64,000 bases of DNA from Caulobacter sp. CCUG 60055 (GCF_022750545.1 NZ_PUIC01000017.1:1-64000); one strand, 5' to 3'. Positions 47,611 to 55,572 are shown, counted from the first letter of the stretch. A program made the numbers and translations. Notes: generated from the letters alone by a model not told the origin.

Positions 47611-48420
47611 ATGAGCTGGGCGCGGATCATGGCCCCCCTGGCCGGCGCATCGGGCGACGCCGCCGTGCTGAAAGCCGCCGAAACCGTCGCCGCGCCCTTC
47701 GGCGCCGAGATCGCGGCGATCTACACGCCGGCCGACGTCGCCGACCTGATGCCGTGGATGGGCGAGGGGTTCATGGGCGGCGTGCAGATCACCGCCATCG
47801 AAAGCATCAAGGAGGCCGCCGTCGCCGGCGAGGCGGCCGCCCGGGCCGCCTGCGAGACCTGTCGCGGCCGCGTCGCCTTCACCGCGCTGGAGTCTCCGGT
47901 CTGGGCCGCCCTGTCCATGGAGAGCCGGTTGTCGGACGTGGTGGTGTTCGACGACCAGGCGGCGCGGGGCAAGGGACCGCTCGCCGAGGCCTTCCAGCAG
48001 CTCGTCGCCGACGAACAGCGCCCGACCATCGTCGCCCGGCCGGGCCTGCGGGCGGACGGCTGCGTCATGGTGGCGTGGGACGGCGGCAAGGAGGCCAGCC
48101 GCGCGGCGCGCACGGCGCTGCCCCTGCTGGAGAAGGCCCGCCGGGTGGTGATCGTCGCCGCGCCGGCGGCTTCGTCGCGCAAGTCCGACCCGGCCCGCCT
48201 GCAGGCGTTCTTCGCCGCGCGCGGCGTCGCCGCCGAGGTCGAGGTCGTCTCCGAAAGCGGCGAGGCGGCCAGCCTGCTGCTGGCCGCCGCCCGGCGGCTG
48301 GAGGCCGACCTGATCGTCGCCGGCGCGTTCGGCCATCCGCGGCTGCAGGAGTTCATCTTCGGCGGCACCACGCGCAGCCTGTTGGCGGCGGACGCGCCGT
48401 CGCTGTTCCTGTCGCACTGA
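47611..48420 (+). CDS. Universal stress protein family protein (tandem Usp)
   Basis: This 269-residue protein carries two Usp-like folds. The N-terminal half begins WARIMAPLAGASGDAAVLKA. The C-terminal half has DGCVMVAWDGGKEASRAART and ADLIVAGAFGHPRLQEFIFGGTTRSLL, which includes the G-x2-G-x9-G-(S/T) nucleotide-binding pattern. The first half lacks that pattern. The protein is cytoplasmic, with stress or ATP-binding function inferred only from family. The ATG at 47611 follows GGAGAG. A small hypothetical gene follows 22 bp later on the same strand and may be co-transcribed. Confidence 0.85.
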   Translation: MSWARIMAPLAGASGDAAVLKAAETVAAPFGAEIAAIYTPADVADLMPWMGEGFMGGVQITAIESIKEAAVAGEAAARAACETCRGRVAFTALESPVWAALSMESRLSDVVVFDDQAARGKGPLAEAFQQLVADEQRPTIVARPGLRADGCVMVAWDGGKEASRAARTALPLLEKARRVVIVAAPAASSRKSDPARLQAFFAARGVAAEVEVVSESGEAASLLLAAARRLEADLIVAGAFGHPRLQEFIFGGTTRSLLAADAPSLFLSH

Positions 48421-48442
48421 AAAAAGACAACGGAGGCGCCCC

Positions 48443-48817
48443 ATGGGCCTGTCCCGCATCGTCATGCGTCTAGCCCGCAACCCGGGAACCGAGTTCGCCA
48501 ACGGCGACGATCATCGCGGCTACATGCTGATCGCGCCGCTGACGTCCGACGGCTATCTGGACGAGGATGCGTACGCCAGGGGCCGGGCGGGGTGCACGGT
48601 GCGCCGGTTCGCGCCGGACGAGGACGCGGCCGACGGCCGGCTGGCGCGCCGGGGCGGGCGGTGGTTCTTCGACTATGACGAGGCCGACGACGCCGACGAC
48701 GAGGTGGTCTATCGCCTGGGCGACCATCGCTTCGCCGTGGGCGAATACGTCACGGTGAACGACGAGGACGGCCGCCCCCTGACCTACAAGGTGATGGAGG
48801 TCGCCCCCGCCGCCTGA
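48443..48817 (+). CDS. Hypothetical protein downstream of the stress protein
   Basis: This 124-residue soluble protein has no signal or membrane segment. It is acidic in the middle (FDYDEADDADDEVVYRLGDH) and ends in VTVNDEDGRPLTYKVMEVAP, a beta-strand pattern. The start LSRIVMRLARNPGTEFANGD is basic. I recall similar small proteins of unknown function near stress genes in alphaproteobacteria but cannot name the family. GGAGG precedes the ATG. It lies 22 bp after the Usp gene, so joint expression is likely. Confidence 0.65.
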   Translation: MGLSRIVMRLARNPGTEFANGDDHRGYMLIAPLTSDGYLDEDAYARGRAGCTVRRFAPDEDAADGRLARRGGRWFFDYDEADDADDEVVYRLGDHRFAVGEYVTVNDEDGRPLTYKVMEVAPAA

Positions 48818-48835
48818 GGCGGGACGCCCGAGGGT

Positions 48836-49615
48836 CTAGTCGCCGCCACCGACATTCAGCGTGATCAGGCGCTTGAGGTCGTTGAACTGGCCGTTGCGGC
48901 CCTCGGAGCGGGACTTGATCTTGGCGACCACCAGCGGGCCTTCGGACGGGCCGCGCGCCTCGTAGCCGACCAGGCGGTAGCCTTCCGGTCCGGGGGTGTC
49001 AGAGGCCAGGATATAGGTGATGCTGACGCCGGGGCCGGCCTTGTAGGCGCGGATCTCCGCGCCCTGGTCGTTGGCGTCGACCGTGACGCCGCCCTTGCCG
49101 CGTTCGCTCTTGACGACGACGTTGTCGCTGTCGCTGGCCTCGACCTTGGCGCCGTCGTCGTCGGCGTCGATATGGACGCCGGCCACGCGGACGCGGGCGC
49201 CGTTGTCGTTGGCGCGGATATGCACGCCGGGCAGGTCGATGTTGACGTCGTCCCCGCCGCCCTCGGACGGGCCGTGCGCGGCGGCCTTGGAGTCACGCGG
49301 GGGCAGCAGGGCCTTCAGCTCGGCCTCGGTCGGCTCCAGCGTGCTCTTGGCGTCGCCGCCGTCGAGGTCGACCAGGGTCAGGGTGATCTCGGAGCCCCGG
49401 TCGTTGATGTAGGTGCAGCTCTTGCCGTCGGAATCCGCGGCCGTGCGCTTCAGCCGCCCCTGGGCTTCGGGGCAGTTGAGGGCGCTGATCGTCTTGTAGG
49501 TCGAGCCGGCCTCTTCGGCGGCCTTGGCCGCCTGCTTGCGCGGCTGCGGGGGATGACATGCCGCCAGACTCGCCGCCGCAACACCGCTGAGGAGCAGGAC
49601 CAGGGCTTTGTTCAT
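48836..49615 (-). CDS. Hypothetical lipoprotein with repeated beta strands
   Basis: This 259-residue protein starts at 49615 with a type II signal (VLLLSGVAAASLAAC, Cys19). The mature N-terminal part has NCPEAQGRLKRTAADSDGKSC, probably disulfide-linked. The centre has short repeats: VNIDLPGVHIRANDNGARV, VRVAGVHIDADDDGAKV and GGVTVDANDQGAEI share V-x-I-D/N-A-(N/D)-D-x-G-A, a beta-solenoid-like pattern. The C-terminus is VAKIKSRSEGRNGQFNDLKR. The family is not recognised. It is read leftward, downstream of moxR with a 148-bp gap. Confidence 0.7.
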   Translation of the reverse strand: MNKALVLLLSGVAAASLAACHPPQPRKQAAKAAEEAGSTYKTISALNCPEAQGRLKRTAADSDGKSCTYINDRGSEITLTLVDLDGGDAKSTLEPTEAELKALLPPRDSKAAAHGPSEGGGDDVNIDLPGVHIRANDNGARVRVAGVHIDADDDGAKVEASDSDNVVVKSERGKGGVTVDANDQGAEIRAYKAGPGVSITYILASDTPGPEGYRLVGYEARGPSEGPLVVAKIKSRSEGRNGQFNDLKRLITLNVGGGD

Positions 49616-49763
49616 TGGCTTCCGCCTCCGATGCTGTTGCGGAAAGGGTGATCCCGCCATCCGTGAAGCGCCAGTGAATTCGCTGTTAGCTCCGGACGCG
49701 GCCCTCAAACCATTCGCTCGGGACGCAGTCAATTTGGCCAGTCGGGGCGTGACCCGAAAAGCC

Positions 49764-50636
49764 TCAATTGCCGCCCGGCCGCCCGCCCGCGCCCTCGCGG
49801 CGGGCCAGGAAGGCCAGCCGCTCGAACAGATGGACGTCCTGTTCGTTCTTGAGCAGGGCGCCGTGCAGGGGCGGGATCAGCTTGGTCGGGTCGCGCTCGC
49901 GCAGGGCCGATTCGTCGATGTCCTCGACCAGCAGCAGCTTCAGCCAGTCGAGCAGCTCCGAGGTCGAGGGCTTCTTCTTCAGGCCCGGCACCTTGCGCAT
50001 GTCGTAGAAGATGCGCAGCGCCTCGGAGACCAGCTTCTGCTTGATGCCGGGGAAGTGGACGTCGACGATGGCCTGCATCGTGTCCTCGTCCGGGAAGCGG
50101 ATGTAGTGGAAGAAGCAGCGGCGCAGGAACGCGTCCGGCAGCTCCTTTTCGTTGTTCGAGGTGATGATCACCACCGGCCGGATCTTGGCCTTGATGGTCT
50201 CGCCGGTCTCGTAGACGAAGAACTCCATGCGATCGAGCTCCTGCAGGAGGTCGTTCGGGAACTCGATGTCGGCCTTGTCGATCTCGTCGATCAGCAGCAC
50301 GGGGCGCTTGGGCGCGTCGAACGCTTCCCAGAGCTTGCCCTTCTTGATGTAGTTCTTGACGTCCTTGACGCGCTCGTCGCCAAGCTGGCTGTCGCGCAGG
50401 CGGGTGACGGCGTCGTACTCGTAGAGGCCCTGCTGGGCCTTGGTGGTCGACTTGATGTGCCAGGTCAGCAGGGCGGCGTCGAGCGCCTTGGCCACTTCGT
50501 AGGCCAGCACGGTCTTGCCGGTGCCCGGCTCGCCCTTGATCAGCAGCGGGCGCTCCAGCGCGATGGCGGCGTTGACCGCGACCTTGAGATCTTCCGTCGC
50601 GACGTAATCGCTGGTGCCTTCGAAACGCTGGCTCAT
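49764..50636 (-). CDS. MoxR-family AAA+ ATPase
   Basis: This 290-residue AAA+ ATPase has Walker A GEPGTGKT (35-42), Walker B VLLIDEIDKAD, sensor 1 in IITSNNEKELPDAFLRR and a C-terminal helical lid. MoxR proteins act as chaperones for metalloenzymes or complexes and usually pair with a von Willebrand A (VWA) protein gene. No VWA gene is adjacent here. The start at 50636 is chosen by homology; a frame extends further upstream. A perfect palindrome lies 35 nt before the start. Upstream on the same strand are two small genes, one extremely acidic. Confidence 0.88.
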   Translation of the reverse strand: MSQRFEGTSDYVATEDLKVAVNAAIALERPLLIKGEPGTGKTVLAYEVAKALDAALLTWHIKSTTKAQQGLYEYDAVTRLRDSQLGDERVKDVKNYIKKGKLWEAFDAPKRPVLLIDEIDKADIEFPNDLLQELDRMEFFVYETGETIKAKIRPVVIITSNNEKELPDAFLRRCFFHYIRFPDEDTMQAIVDVHFPGIKQKLVSEALRIFYDMRKVPGLKKKPSTSELLDWLKLLLVEDIDESALRERDPTKLIPPLHGALLKNEQDVHLFERLAFLARREGAGGRPGGN

Positions 50637-50670
50637 GCCCTGTCCCCCGAGACGCGCCGGCGCGGCCGTC

Positions 50671-50686
50671 TCGAACAAGTGTTCGA
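50671..50686 (-). promoter_or_regulatory. Palindromic operator candidate upstream of moxR
   Basis: TCGAACA-AG-TGTTCGA is a perfect 7-bp-arm palindrome 35 nt upstream of the moxR start at 50636, downstream of the small gene that ends at 50722. Symmetry of this kind is typical of TetR-family operators. It is relatively AT-rich for this region. The regulator is unknown. Confidence 0.45.
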
Positions 50687-50721
50687 TTGAACCCTTCAAA
50701 CTAAAGCGGGACGCGCGGGTT

Positions 50722-50913
50722 TCAAGCCGGTTTGTCGGCGGCCCCGCGCCGGGGGCGGGTGAGGGCGGGCGGATCGGAGGCCGGGAAGGTCTCCTCCAGG
50801 GCTTCGTCCAGCGCTTCGTCGAGCTGCGCCTGGGTTGGAGCGGGATCGAACCCGGAGGCGGGATCGGCGGCGGGCCGCGCGCGGGGCCGGGGACGGCGAG
50901 GGGCGGCGGTCAC
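50722..50913 (-). CDS. Hypothetical small protein
   Basis: This 63-residue protein has a basic Pro/Arg-rich N-terminus (PRRPRPRARP), an acidic amphipathic helix (AQLDEALDEALEETFPASDP, about 28-47) and a basic tail. The EETFPASDPPA motif occurs in small alphaproteobacterial proteins of unknown function. Its start overlaps the stop of the Asp-rich gene upstream (ATGA), so the two are translated together. The opposite overall charges of the two products suggest possible interaction, which is inference only. Confidence 0.65.
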   Translation of the reverse strand: MTAAPRRPRPRARPAADPASGFDPAPTQAQLDEALDEALEETFPASDPPALTRPRRGAADKPA

Positions 50914-51329
50914 CGGCGCGGCTCCTTGTCGCTGTCGGCGTAGCCGAGCTCGCGCAGCTCGTCGTCCGACAGGCGGGACGACTCGAAGCGCGACAACCGG
51001 TCGCGGTCGCGCGTCGAGACCTGATCGACGCCGTCGAGGTCGGCGGTTCCCTCGTCCTCGTCCTCGTCGTCCTCGTAGTCCGCCTCGGCTTCGGGCGCGC
51101 CGTCGAGGTCGTCCTCGTCGTCCTCGTCGTCCTCGTCGTAGTCGTCCGGGTCGAAGTCGTCGTAGTCGTCGTCCTCATCGGCGTCGCCGTCGGCGCGGGT
51201 GGCGTCGTAGACGTCGTCGATGTCGTCGAAATTGGCGATGTCGGCCCCGTCGTCCGTCAGGTTGGTCTCGTCGAAGACCTCGGCCAGGTCCTGATCGTCG
51301 AAGTCGGCGCTGTTGCTGTTCGCGGGCAT
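50910..51329 (-). CDS. Extremely aspartate-rich acidic protein
   Basis: This 139-residue protein starts at 51329 with a strong GAGGAGG ribosome binding site a few bases upstream. Residues about 8-105 are overwhelmingly Asp/Glu with spaced Tyr and Phe (e.g. DEDDDYDDFDPDDYDEDDED). The C-terminal ~30 residues are mixed-charge, ending RLSDDELRELGYADSDKEPRR. There is no signal peptide. It is probably disordered; such polyanionic proteins can bind basic proteins or metals or mimic nucleic acid. The function is unknown. It overlaps the next small gene by 4 bp. It is the most compositionally biased coding sequence in the window. Confidence 0.7.
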   Translation of the reverse strand: MPANSNSADFDDQDLAEVFDETNLTDDGADIANFDDIDDVYDATRADGDADEDDDYDDFDPDDYDEDDEDDEDDLDGAPEAEADYEDDEDEDEGTADLDGVDQVSTRDRDRLSRFESSRLSDDELRELGYADSDKEPRR

Positions 51330-51423
51330 GGACGGCCTCCTCGCTCGCGCCGGCGCACCGGTCGGCGCTGATCGATTCAACCCCTCTGCGGGAAGACCGT
51401 TCCCGGCGTCCGGCGCGTCGCCG

Positions 51424-53232
51424 TCAGAGCCCGAACCGTTCGGTCAGCGCCGCCGCGATCGCCTCCATGGTCGGCCGCCAGGCCTGTTCCTCGGGATTGA
51501 ACACGCGGGCCTGAGGATACCAGGGATAGCGGTCGGTGCCGAGCTTGGGCCACACTCCGGGCGGGGAGATCAGCCACGTCTCGGCGCCGCAGGCGGCGGC
51601 GATGTTGGTGGTGGCGTTGGCGAAGCCGGTAACCAGGTCGACGGCGCAGCTGAGGGCCGCGACCTCGTCGAGGTCGTTCTTGAGGTCGACGCCGGGGGGC
51701 GTCCAGATGTCGACGCCGAAGCGGGTCCTGGCCTCGGCGATCTCGGCCTCGCAGTCGCCGTACTGAAGATTGACCAGGCGCACGCCGGGCGTGCGCAGCA
51801 CCGGCTCCCAGTGCTCGAAGGGCGAGAAGTAGCGCCGCCGCGCCCCGGTCAGCTTGAGGCTCTTCCAAAGGATGCCGACCTTGGGGGCGGGGCCGAGGGC
51901 GGCCAGTTCGCCGCGCCAATGGGCGACGCGCTCGGGGTCGGCCTTGAGGAAGGACGGCCGGTCCGGATAGGCCTCGACCGAACGGCGGAAGCGGCGCAGG
52001 GGCGAGGCGAGCGGCGCCCACAGGTCAATGGCCTCGAAATCCTTGACGAACGGCGCGCCGCGAATGGTGTGGGCGTCGACCTTGTAGGTGGCGTGGGCGC
52101 CGATCTCGGCCTGTGGGAACGAGCGCTGGAACAGGCCGACCAGCCGCTTCTCCACCGCGATGGCCAGCCGGCCTTGCGGGCCGAGCGCCTCCAGCACGTC
52201 GGGCACGGTGCTGGCGAACAGCACCTCGTCGCCCAGCCCCTGTTCGCCCATCAGCAGCAGCGAACGGCCGGAGAGCTCGGACTCCGGCGTCCATTTCGGC
52301 CGGTCGATCATGAAGTGGGTGACGTCGTGGAACTCCGGGACGAGCCGTTCCTCATAGGCGTCCCAGCCTTCGCCGATGCGGCCCAGGCAGAGCAGGATGG
52401 TCGAGCGGGCCAGGCGCATCATCGACGCCTCGTCCGGCGCCAGCGGTTCGGCCATTGCGGCCTCGCAATCGACCAGGGCTTCGTCGTACTGGCCCAGGGG
52501 CAGCCGGGCGTTGCCGCGATTGTAGCGGGCCTTGGCGAAGTGTGGGTCCAGCCGCAGCGCCTCGTCGAAGAAGGTGATGGCGGAGGACGGGTCGCCCTGC
52601 TCGGCCAGGACGGTGCCCAGGGTGTTCCACAGCAGCGGCTGGGCGGGCGAGGCCTGGATCACCGGACGCAGCACGGCGACGGCGTCGTCGTAGCGGTTGT
52701 CGTCGCGCAGCACGCAGGCCAGGTTGTTGGCCGCTTCCTCCGATCCCGGATAGCGGTCCAGATAATGCAGGAACAGCTTGGCCGCGGCGTCCTTCATATC
52801 GAGCCGGTAGGCGAGGCGGCCGAGGTCGTTGGCGATCTCGGCCTCGTCGGGCAGAAGTTGAAGCGCCGACTCATAACATTGCAGCGACGTCCTGAAATCG
52901 CCGGCCTTTTCCCGCGCGATTGCGAGGAGGTGCCAGGCGAGGCCGCTGCGCTCGTCCTGCTGCAGGGCCTTGATCGCCCAGTCAGCGGCGGCCTTGTGGT
53001 CCTCGCCGCGCAGGGCGTCGGCGGCCTTGCCGAGCAGCGGCAGGATCTTGGCGGCGTTGATCTCGCGGATGGCGGCGTCGATGCGGGCCAGGGCGGCGGC
53101 GGAGGCGGAATCCCCGACCGCGCCCGCGGCGGGCGGCAGGCGGAACGGCGCGGCGGCCTCCGCCTCCGGCGTCAGGGCCCCGGAGGCCGCCGACGCCTGC
53201 ATTTCTGAGCGGCTCATGCGGCGCGCGGACAT
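51424..53232 (-). CDS. flmG: FlmG/FlbA-like flagellin glycosyltransferase (TPR plus GT)
   Basis: This 602-residue protein has an N-terminal region (about 45-300) of tetratricopeptide repeats (AADWAIKALQQDERSGLAWH, PLLWNTLGTVLAEQGDPSSA, HFAKARYNRGNARLPLGQYD). The C-terminal domain (about 310-600) resembles the GT-B glycosyltransferase half of TPR-GT proteins (SLLLMGEQGLGDEVLFAS, KVGILWKS, LVTGFANATTNIAAACG). In Caulobacter a protein of this layout, FlmG (earlier FlbA), binds flagellins by its TPR domain and glycosylates them. It lies divergent from flbT-flaF beside the flagellin genes and near flmH, which supports that role. The start at 53232 is the first conserved Met; an open upstream extension looks non-coding. 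Confidence 0.8.
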   Translation of the reverse strand: MSARRMSRSEMQASAASGALTPEAEAAAPFRLPPAAGAVGDSASAAALARIDAAIREINAAKILPLLGKAADALRGEDHKAAADWAIKALQQDERSGLAWHLLAIAREKAGDFRTSLQCYESALQLLPDEAEIANDLGRLAYRLDMKDAAAKLFLHYLDRYPGSEEAANNLACVLRDDNRYDDAVAVLRPVIQASPAQPLLWNTLGTVLAEQGDPSSAITFFDEALRLDPHFAKARYNRGNARLPLGQYDEALVDCEAAMAEPLAPDEASMMRLARSTILLCLGRIGEGWDAYEERLVPEFHDVTHFMIDRPKWTPESELSGRSLLLMGEQGLGDEVLFASTVPDVLEALGPQGRLAIAVEKRLVGLFQRSFPQAEIGAHATYKVDAHTIRGAPFVKDFEAIDLWAPLASPLRRFRRSVEAYPDRPSFLKADPERVAHWRGELAALGPAPKVGILWKSLKLTGARRRYFSPFEHWEPVLRTPGVRLVNLQYGDCEAEIAEARTRFGVDIWTPPGVDLKNDLDEVAALSCAVDLVTGFANATTNIAAACGAETWLISPPGVWPKLGTDRYPWYPQARVFNPEEQAWRPTMEAIAAALTERFGL

Positions 53233-53287
53233 GCCAGGACCCTTGCGATTCTCATCCTCGAAGACCGCATGGATGGCGCGATCATGC

Positions 53288-53342
53288 TTAATGAAGGTTA
53301 AAGGCGGCCGGCCGCGCGGGCGATCGGGCAACGCCCCGTTAA
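53288..53342. promoter_or_regulatory. TTAA half-sites between flmG and flbT
   Basis: TTAA occurs at 53288-53291, 53298-53301 and 53339-53342 within a GC-rich divergent intergenic region of 223 bp. CtrA of Caulobacter binds TTAA-N7-TTAA; the first pair here has a gap of 6, so it is not a perfect site. Cell-cycle control of flmG and flbT by CtrA is plausible but not shown by this sequence. Confidence 0.3.
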
Positions 53343-53455
53343 CCACGTCCCTTTAGCTTGCCTTCAGCAAGGTCGCGCACAGTGCGGGACGGGGCGCTCA
53401 ACCGTGCCGCGACGATGTCGCCGCCGGCTCGCGTCGGCTTTGGGAGCATGAGGGC

Positions 53456-53881
53456 ATGCCTCTGAAATTGTCGCTGAAGCCGGGCGAGAAGTTCGTTCTG
53501 AACGGCGCCGTGGTGCAGAACGGCGACCGGCGCGGGACGCTGATCCTGCAGAACAAGGCTTCCGTCCTGCGCGAGAAGGACATCATGCAGGCCGAGGACG
53601 TCAATTCGCCGGCGCGGCACATCTATTTCCCGGTGATGATGATGTACCTCGATGAGGGCGGCGCCACGCGCTACTACGACGAGTTCGCCCTGCGCCTGAA
53701 CGAATTCATGAACGTCATCCGCAATCCCGCCGTCCTGGCCGATTGCGTGGCGGCGTCCCGGCACATCATGGCCCGCGAGTACTACAAGGCCCTGATGCTG
53801 TGCCGGAAGCTGGTCGAGTACGAAGACGAAAGGTTGGGGAATGGGGCTTCAGGCCTATCAGCAGGCGGCGGCGCGGGCTGA
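53456..53881 (+). CDS. flbT: Flagellin mRNA regulator FlbT
   Basis: This 141-residue FlbT starts [20 protein letters not shown], the family signature, and includes [19 protein letters not shown] and [16 protein letters not shown]. In Caulobacter FlbT associates with the flagellin mRNA 5' leader and promotes its decay until the hook is complete. It acts in the cytoplasm together with FlaF. The stop lies within flaF (41-bp overlap), so translation is coupled. Its neighbours (flagellin genes with structured leaders, FlmG) place it in the flagellin control module. Confidence 0.95.
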   Translation: MPLKLSLKPGEKFVLNGAVVQNGDRRGTLILQNKASVLREKDIMQAEDVNSPARHIYFPVMMMYLDEGGATRYYDEFALRLNEFMNVIRNPAVLADCVAASRHIMAREYYKALMLCRKLVEYEDERLGNGASGLSAGGGAG

Positions 53882-54206
53882 AAACCCGCGCGACGCCGAA
53901 TATCGCCTGTTCGGCCAGGTCACGCTCGCCCTCATGGACGCCGCCAAGGCCGACGAGGGCGACCTGAAGACCCGCATCGAGGCGCTCGATTGGAACAAGC
54001 GCCTGTGGTCGGCGCTCGCCTCCGATTGCGCCAGCCCGAGCAACGCGCTGCCTGAATCCCTGCGCGCCCAGATCATCTCGATCAGCCTGTGGGTGAACCG
54101 CCACTCCAGCGCCGTGATGCGGCGCGAAGAGGATTTCGAGGCCCTGATCGACGTCAACCGCACCGTCATGCAGGGCCTGTCGGGCCAGGCCCAGGCCGCC
54201 GCCTGA
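53841..54206 (+). CDS. flaF: Flagellar regulator FlaF
   Basis: This 121-residue FlaF starts [24 protein letters not shown], the typical start, with [21 protein letters not shown] and [20 protein letters not shown] downstream. In Caulobacter FlaF is needed for flagellin translation or secretion and works opposite to FlbT. Its start codon lies 41 bp inside flbT. A perfect 15-bp inverted repeat follows about 55 bp after its stop and probably ends the flbT-flaF transcript. Confidence 0.93.
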   Translation: MGLQAYQQAAARAENPRDAEYRLFGQVTLALMDAAKADEGDLKTRIEALDWNKRLWSALASDCASPSNALPESLRAQIISISLWVNRHSSAVMRREEDFEALIDVNRTVMQGLSGQAQAAA

Positions 54207-54261
54207 CCCCGCCTTCGCGGCGGGCCTGGCGCGGGAGGTCCGCGCCTCGTTTCCGGACGGT

Positions 54262-54300
54262 CGAACGGGCCGCGCATCCTCGGGGTGCGCGGCCCGTTCG
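54262..54300 (+). terminator. Long perfect hairpin after flaF
   Basis: Arms of 15 bp (54262-54276 and 54286-54300) pair perfectly around a 9-nt loop. No T run follows. It separates flbT-flaF from the flagellin 1 promoter region and is the longest perfect inverted repeat I found in the window. Confidence 0.65.
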
Positions 54301-54346
54301 CGTCAGGCTTCCACGTAACCGCGTTTCCAGCCCCGTTCCGGCAGAA

Positions 54347-54362
54347 CTTGCCGCCCGGCAAG
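54347..54362. promoter_or_regulatory. FlbD (ftr)-like site upstream of flagellin 1
   Basis: CTTGCC-GCCC-GGCAAG is a perfect 6-bp-arm palindrome about 95 bp upstream of the sigma-54 promoter, a normal enhancer distance. Its GGCAA core recurs in the repeats before flagellin 2. FlbD, the NtrC-like activator of Caulobacter flagellar genes, binds ftr elements that, as I recall, contain a CCGGCAA-type core; this match is from memory. Confidence 0.4.
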
Positions 54363-54455
54363 GCTGATCCGCGCCCATGCGGCGGCGGCGTCCGGGGGGC
54401 GCTGCGAAAGTTCAAGGAATTCAGGGCGCGGCCGCGGTCGCGGTCGCACGGGCTC

Positions 54456-54470
54456 TGGCCCGGGGCTTGC
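54456..54470 (+). promoter_or_regulatory. Sigma-54 promoter of flagellin 1
   Basis: TGGCCCG-GGGC-TTGC matches the sigma-54 -24/-12 consensus TGGCACG-N4-TTGC with one substitution and exact spacing. The predicted start is near 54482, giving a leader of about 64 nt before the flagellin ATG at 54546. Late flagellar genes of Caulobacter use this sigma factor with FlbD. Confidence 0.85.
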
Positions 54471-54481
54471 GATGGCCGGGG

Positions 54482-54545
54482 CGGGCGAGAACGCCCTCCC
54501 GGCAAAAGCCGTCAAAAATTCCGACCAGAATGGAAGGTACCGACG
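54482..54545 (+). promoter_or_regulatory. Structured 5' leader of flagellin 1 mRNA
   Basis: The predicted transcript begins with hairpin GGGCG-AGAA-CGCCC (54483-54496), followed by CGGC-AAAA-GCCG (54500-54511). A GCCGTCAAAA motif (54508-54517) is also present in the flagellin 2 leader at 55616-55625. A GGAAGG ribosome binding site ends the leader. Such leaders are the known target of FlbT in Caulobacter. Structures are read by eye, not computed. Confidence 0.5.
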
Positions 54546-55376
54546 ATGATCGCGAACTCGATCAATACGAACCTTGGCGCTCTCGTGGCGCTGCAAAACC
54601 TCACCGCGACCCAGGAGGACCTGACCACAACTCAGAACCGCATCAGCACCGGCCTGAAGATCGCGACGGCCAAGGACAACGGAGCCATCTGGGCTATCGC
54701 CCAGAGCCAACGTGCGGCCTCGACCTCGCTCGACTCGGTGAAGGATTCGCTTTCGCGCGTCTCCAGCACCGTCGACGTCGCCCTGGCGGCGGGTCAATCC
54801 GTGTCAGACCTGCTCACGCAGATGCAGCAGAAGGCCCTGGCGGCTTCGGACACCTCGCTGGACACGGCGAGCCGCGCCAAGCTCAACCAGGACTTCGTCT
54901 CGCTGCGCGATCAGATCACCAAGGCCATCACCAACGCGGACTTCAACGGCGCGAACCTGATCAAGGGGGGCGCCGTGGATCTGGCCGCCCTGGCCAACGC
55001 CGACGGTTCGTCCCGTCTGACGGTCAAGGCTCAGAATCTGTCGTTGGGCGGCGGCATCATCACGGTGGCTGCGACCGGGACCATCGGTACGGCGACCCTG
55101 GCCACGACCATGATCGCTACGATCAAGGCGTCGCTGGACAACGTCAACACCGCCCTGGCCAGCCTCGGCACGAGCTCGAAGGCGCTGAACACGCATCTGA
55201 CCTTCATCGGCAAGCTGAAGGACTCGCTCGACGCCGGCGTGGGCAACCTCGTCGACGCGGACCTGGCCAAGGAAAGCGCCCGGCTGCAGGCCCTGCAAAG
55301 CAAGCAGCAGCTCGGCATCCAGGCCTTGTCCATCGCGAACCAGTCGCCTCAGTCGCTGATGCAGCTGTTCAAATAG
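54546..55376 (+). CDS. Flagellin 1
   Basis: This 276-residue minimal flagellin has conserved D0/D1 helices at both ends ([37 protein letters not shown]) and only a short, Ser/Thr-rich middle (about 165-205) lacking the D2/D3 domains of enteric flagellins. It polymerises as filament after export by the flagellar type III system. Central Ser/Thr residues are likely O-glycosylation sites for FlmG. It is nearly identical to flagellin 2 over most of its length, including long identical DNA stretches. The ATG at 54546 follows the structured leader. Confidence 0.96.
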   Translation: MIANSINTNLGALVALQNLTATQEDLTTTQNRISTGLKIATAKDNGAIWAIAQSQRAASTSLDSVKDSLSRVSSTVDVALAAGQSVSDLLTQMQQKALAASDTSLDTASRAKLNQDFVSLRDQITKAITNADFNGANLIKGGAVDLAALANADGSSRLTVKAQNLSLGGGIITVAATGTIGTATLATTMIATIKASLDNVNTALASLGTSSKALNTHLTFIGKLKDSLDAGVGNLVDADLAKESARLQALQSKQQLGIQALSIANQSPQSLMQLFK

Positions 55377-55383
55377 GTCGCGA

Positions 55384-55420
55384 CCGCCGGACGGGCAGCC
55401 CCCGTCCGGCGGGCCCTTTC
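55384..55420 (+). terminator. Terminator after flagellin 1
   Basis: A perfect 12-bp stem (55384-55395 with 55401-55412) with a 5-nt loop, followed by a short pyrimidine/T run (CCCTTTCCCC), begins 7 nt after the stop. It makes flagellin 1 a single-gene transcript. Confidence 0.75.
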
Positions 55421-55432
55421 CCCTGATCGGCA

Positions 55433-55489
55433 TTTTTTGCCCATCGGGCGGGACTGTTTTGCCTATCGACGGCCCGCTGGGCAAAAACG
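55433..55489. promoter_or_regulatory. Repeated FlbD (ftr)-like sites upstream of flagellin 2
   Basis: TTTTTGCCCATCGGG (55434-55448) recurs imperfectly as TTTTGCCTATCGACGG (55457-55472) and inverted as CCCGCTGGGCAAAAACG (55473-55489). The first and third agree at 14 of 15 positions when the third is reversed. The first two starts are 23 bp apart, about two helical turns. They lie 85-140 bp upstream of the sigma-54 promoter, as enhancers do. FlbD binding is the simplest reading, by position and by the GGCAAAA core. Confidence 0.55.
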
Positions 55490-55572
55490 ACCGGGCTTCG
55501 GGCGTGTCGAAATCCGAAATAGTGCGCTGATTTTATTGGAAAACGTGCGGAGGTCTCCGCGTGGCGGGCGAG

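Noticed and set aside
51060-51180. TCGTCC/TCGTCG repeats resembling a microsatellite
   Set aside because: They are the minus-strand codons GAC/GAG/GAT of the Asp/Glu-rich protein in frame, with a good start and ribosome binding site, so they are coding rather than a tandem repeat element.
53288-53301. Perfect CtrA site between flmG and flbT
   Set aside because: The TTAA half-sites are separated by 6 rather than 7 bases. Kept only as low-confidence half-sites.
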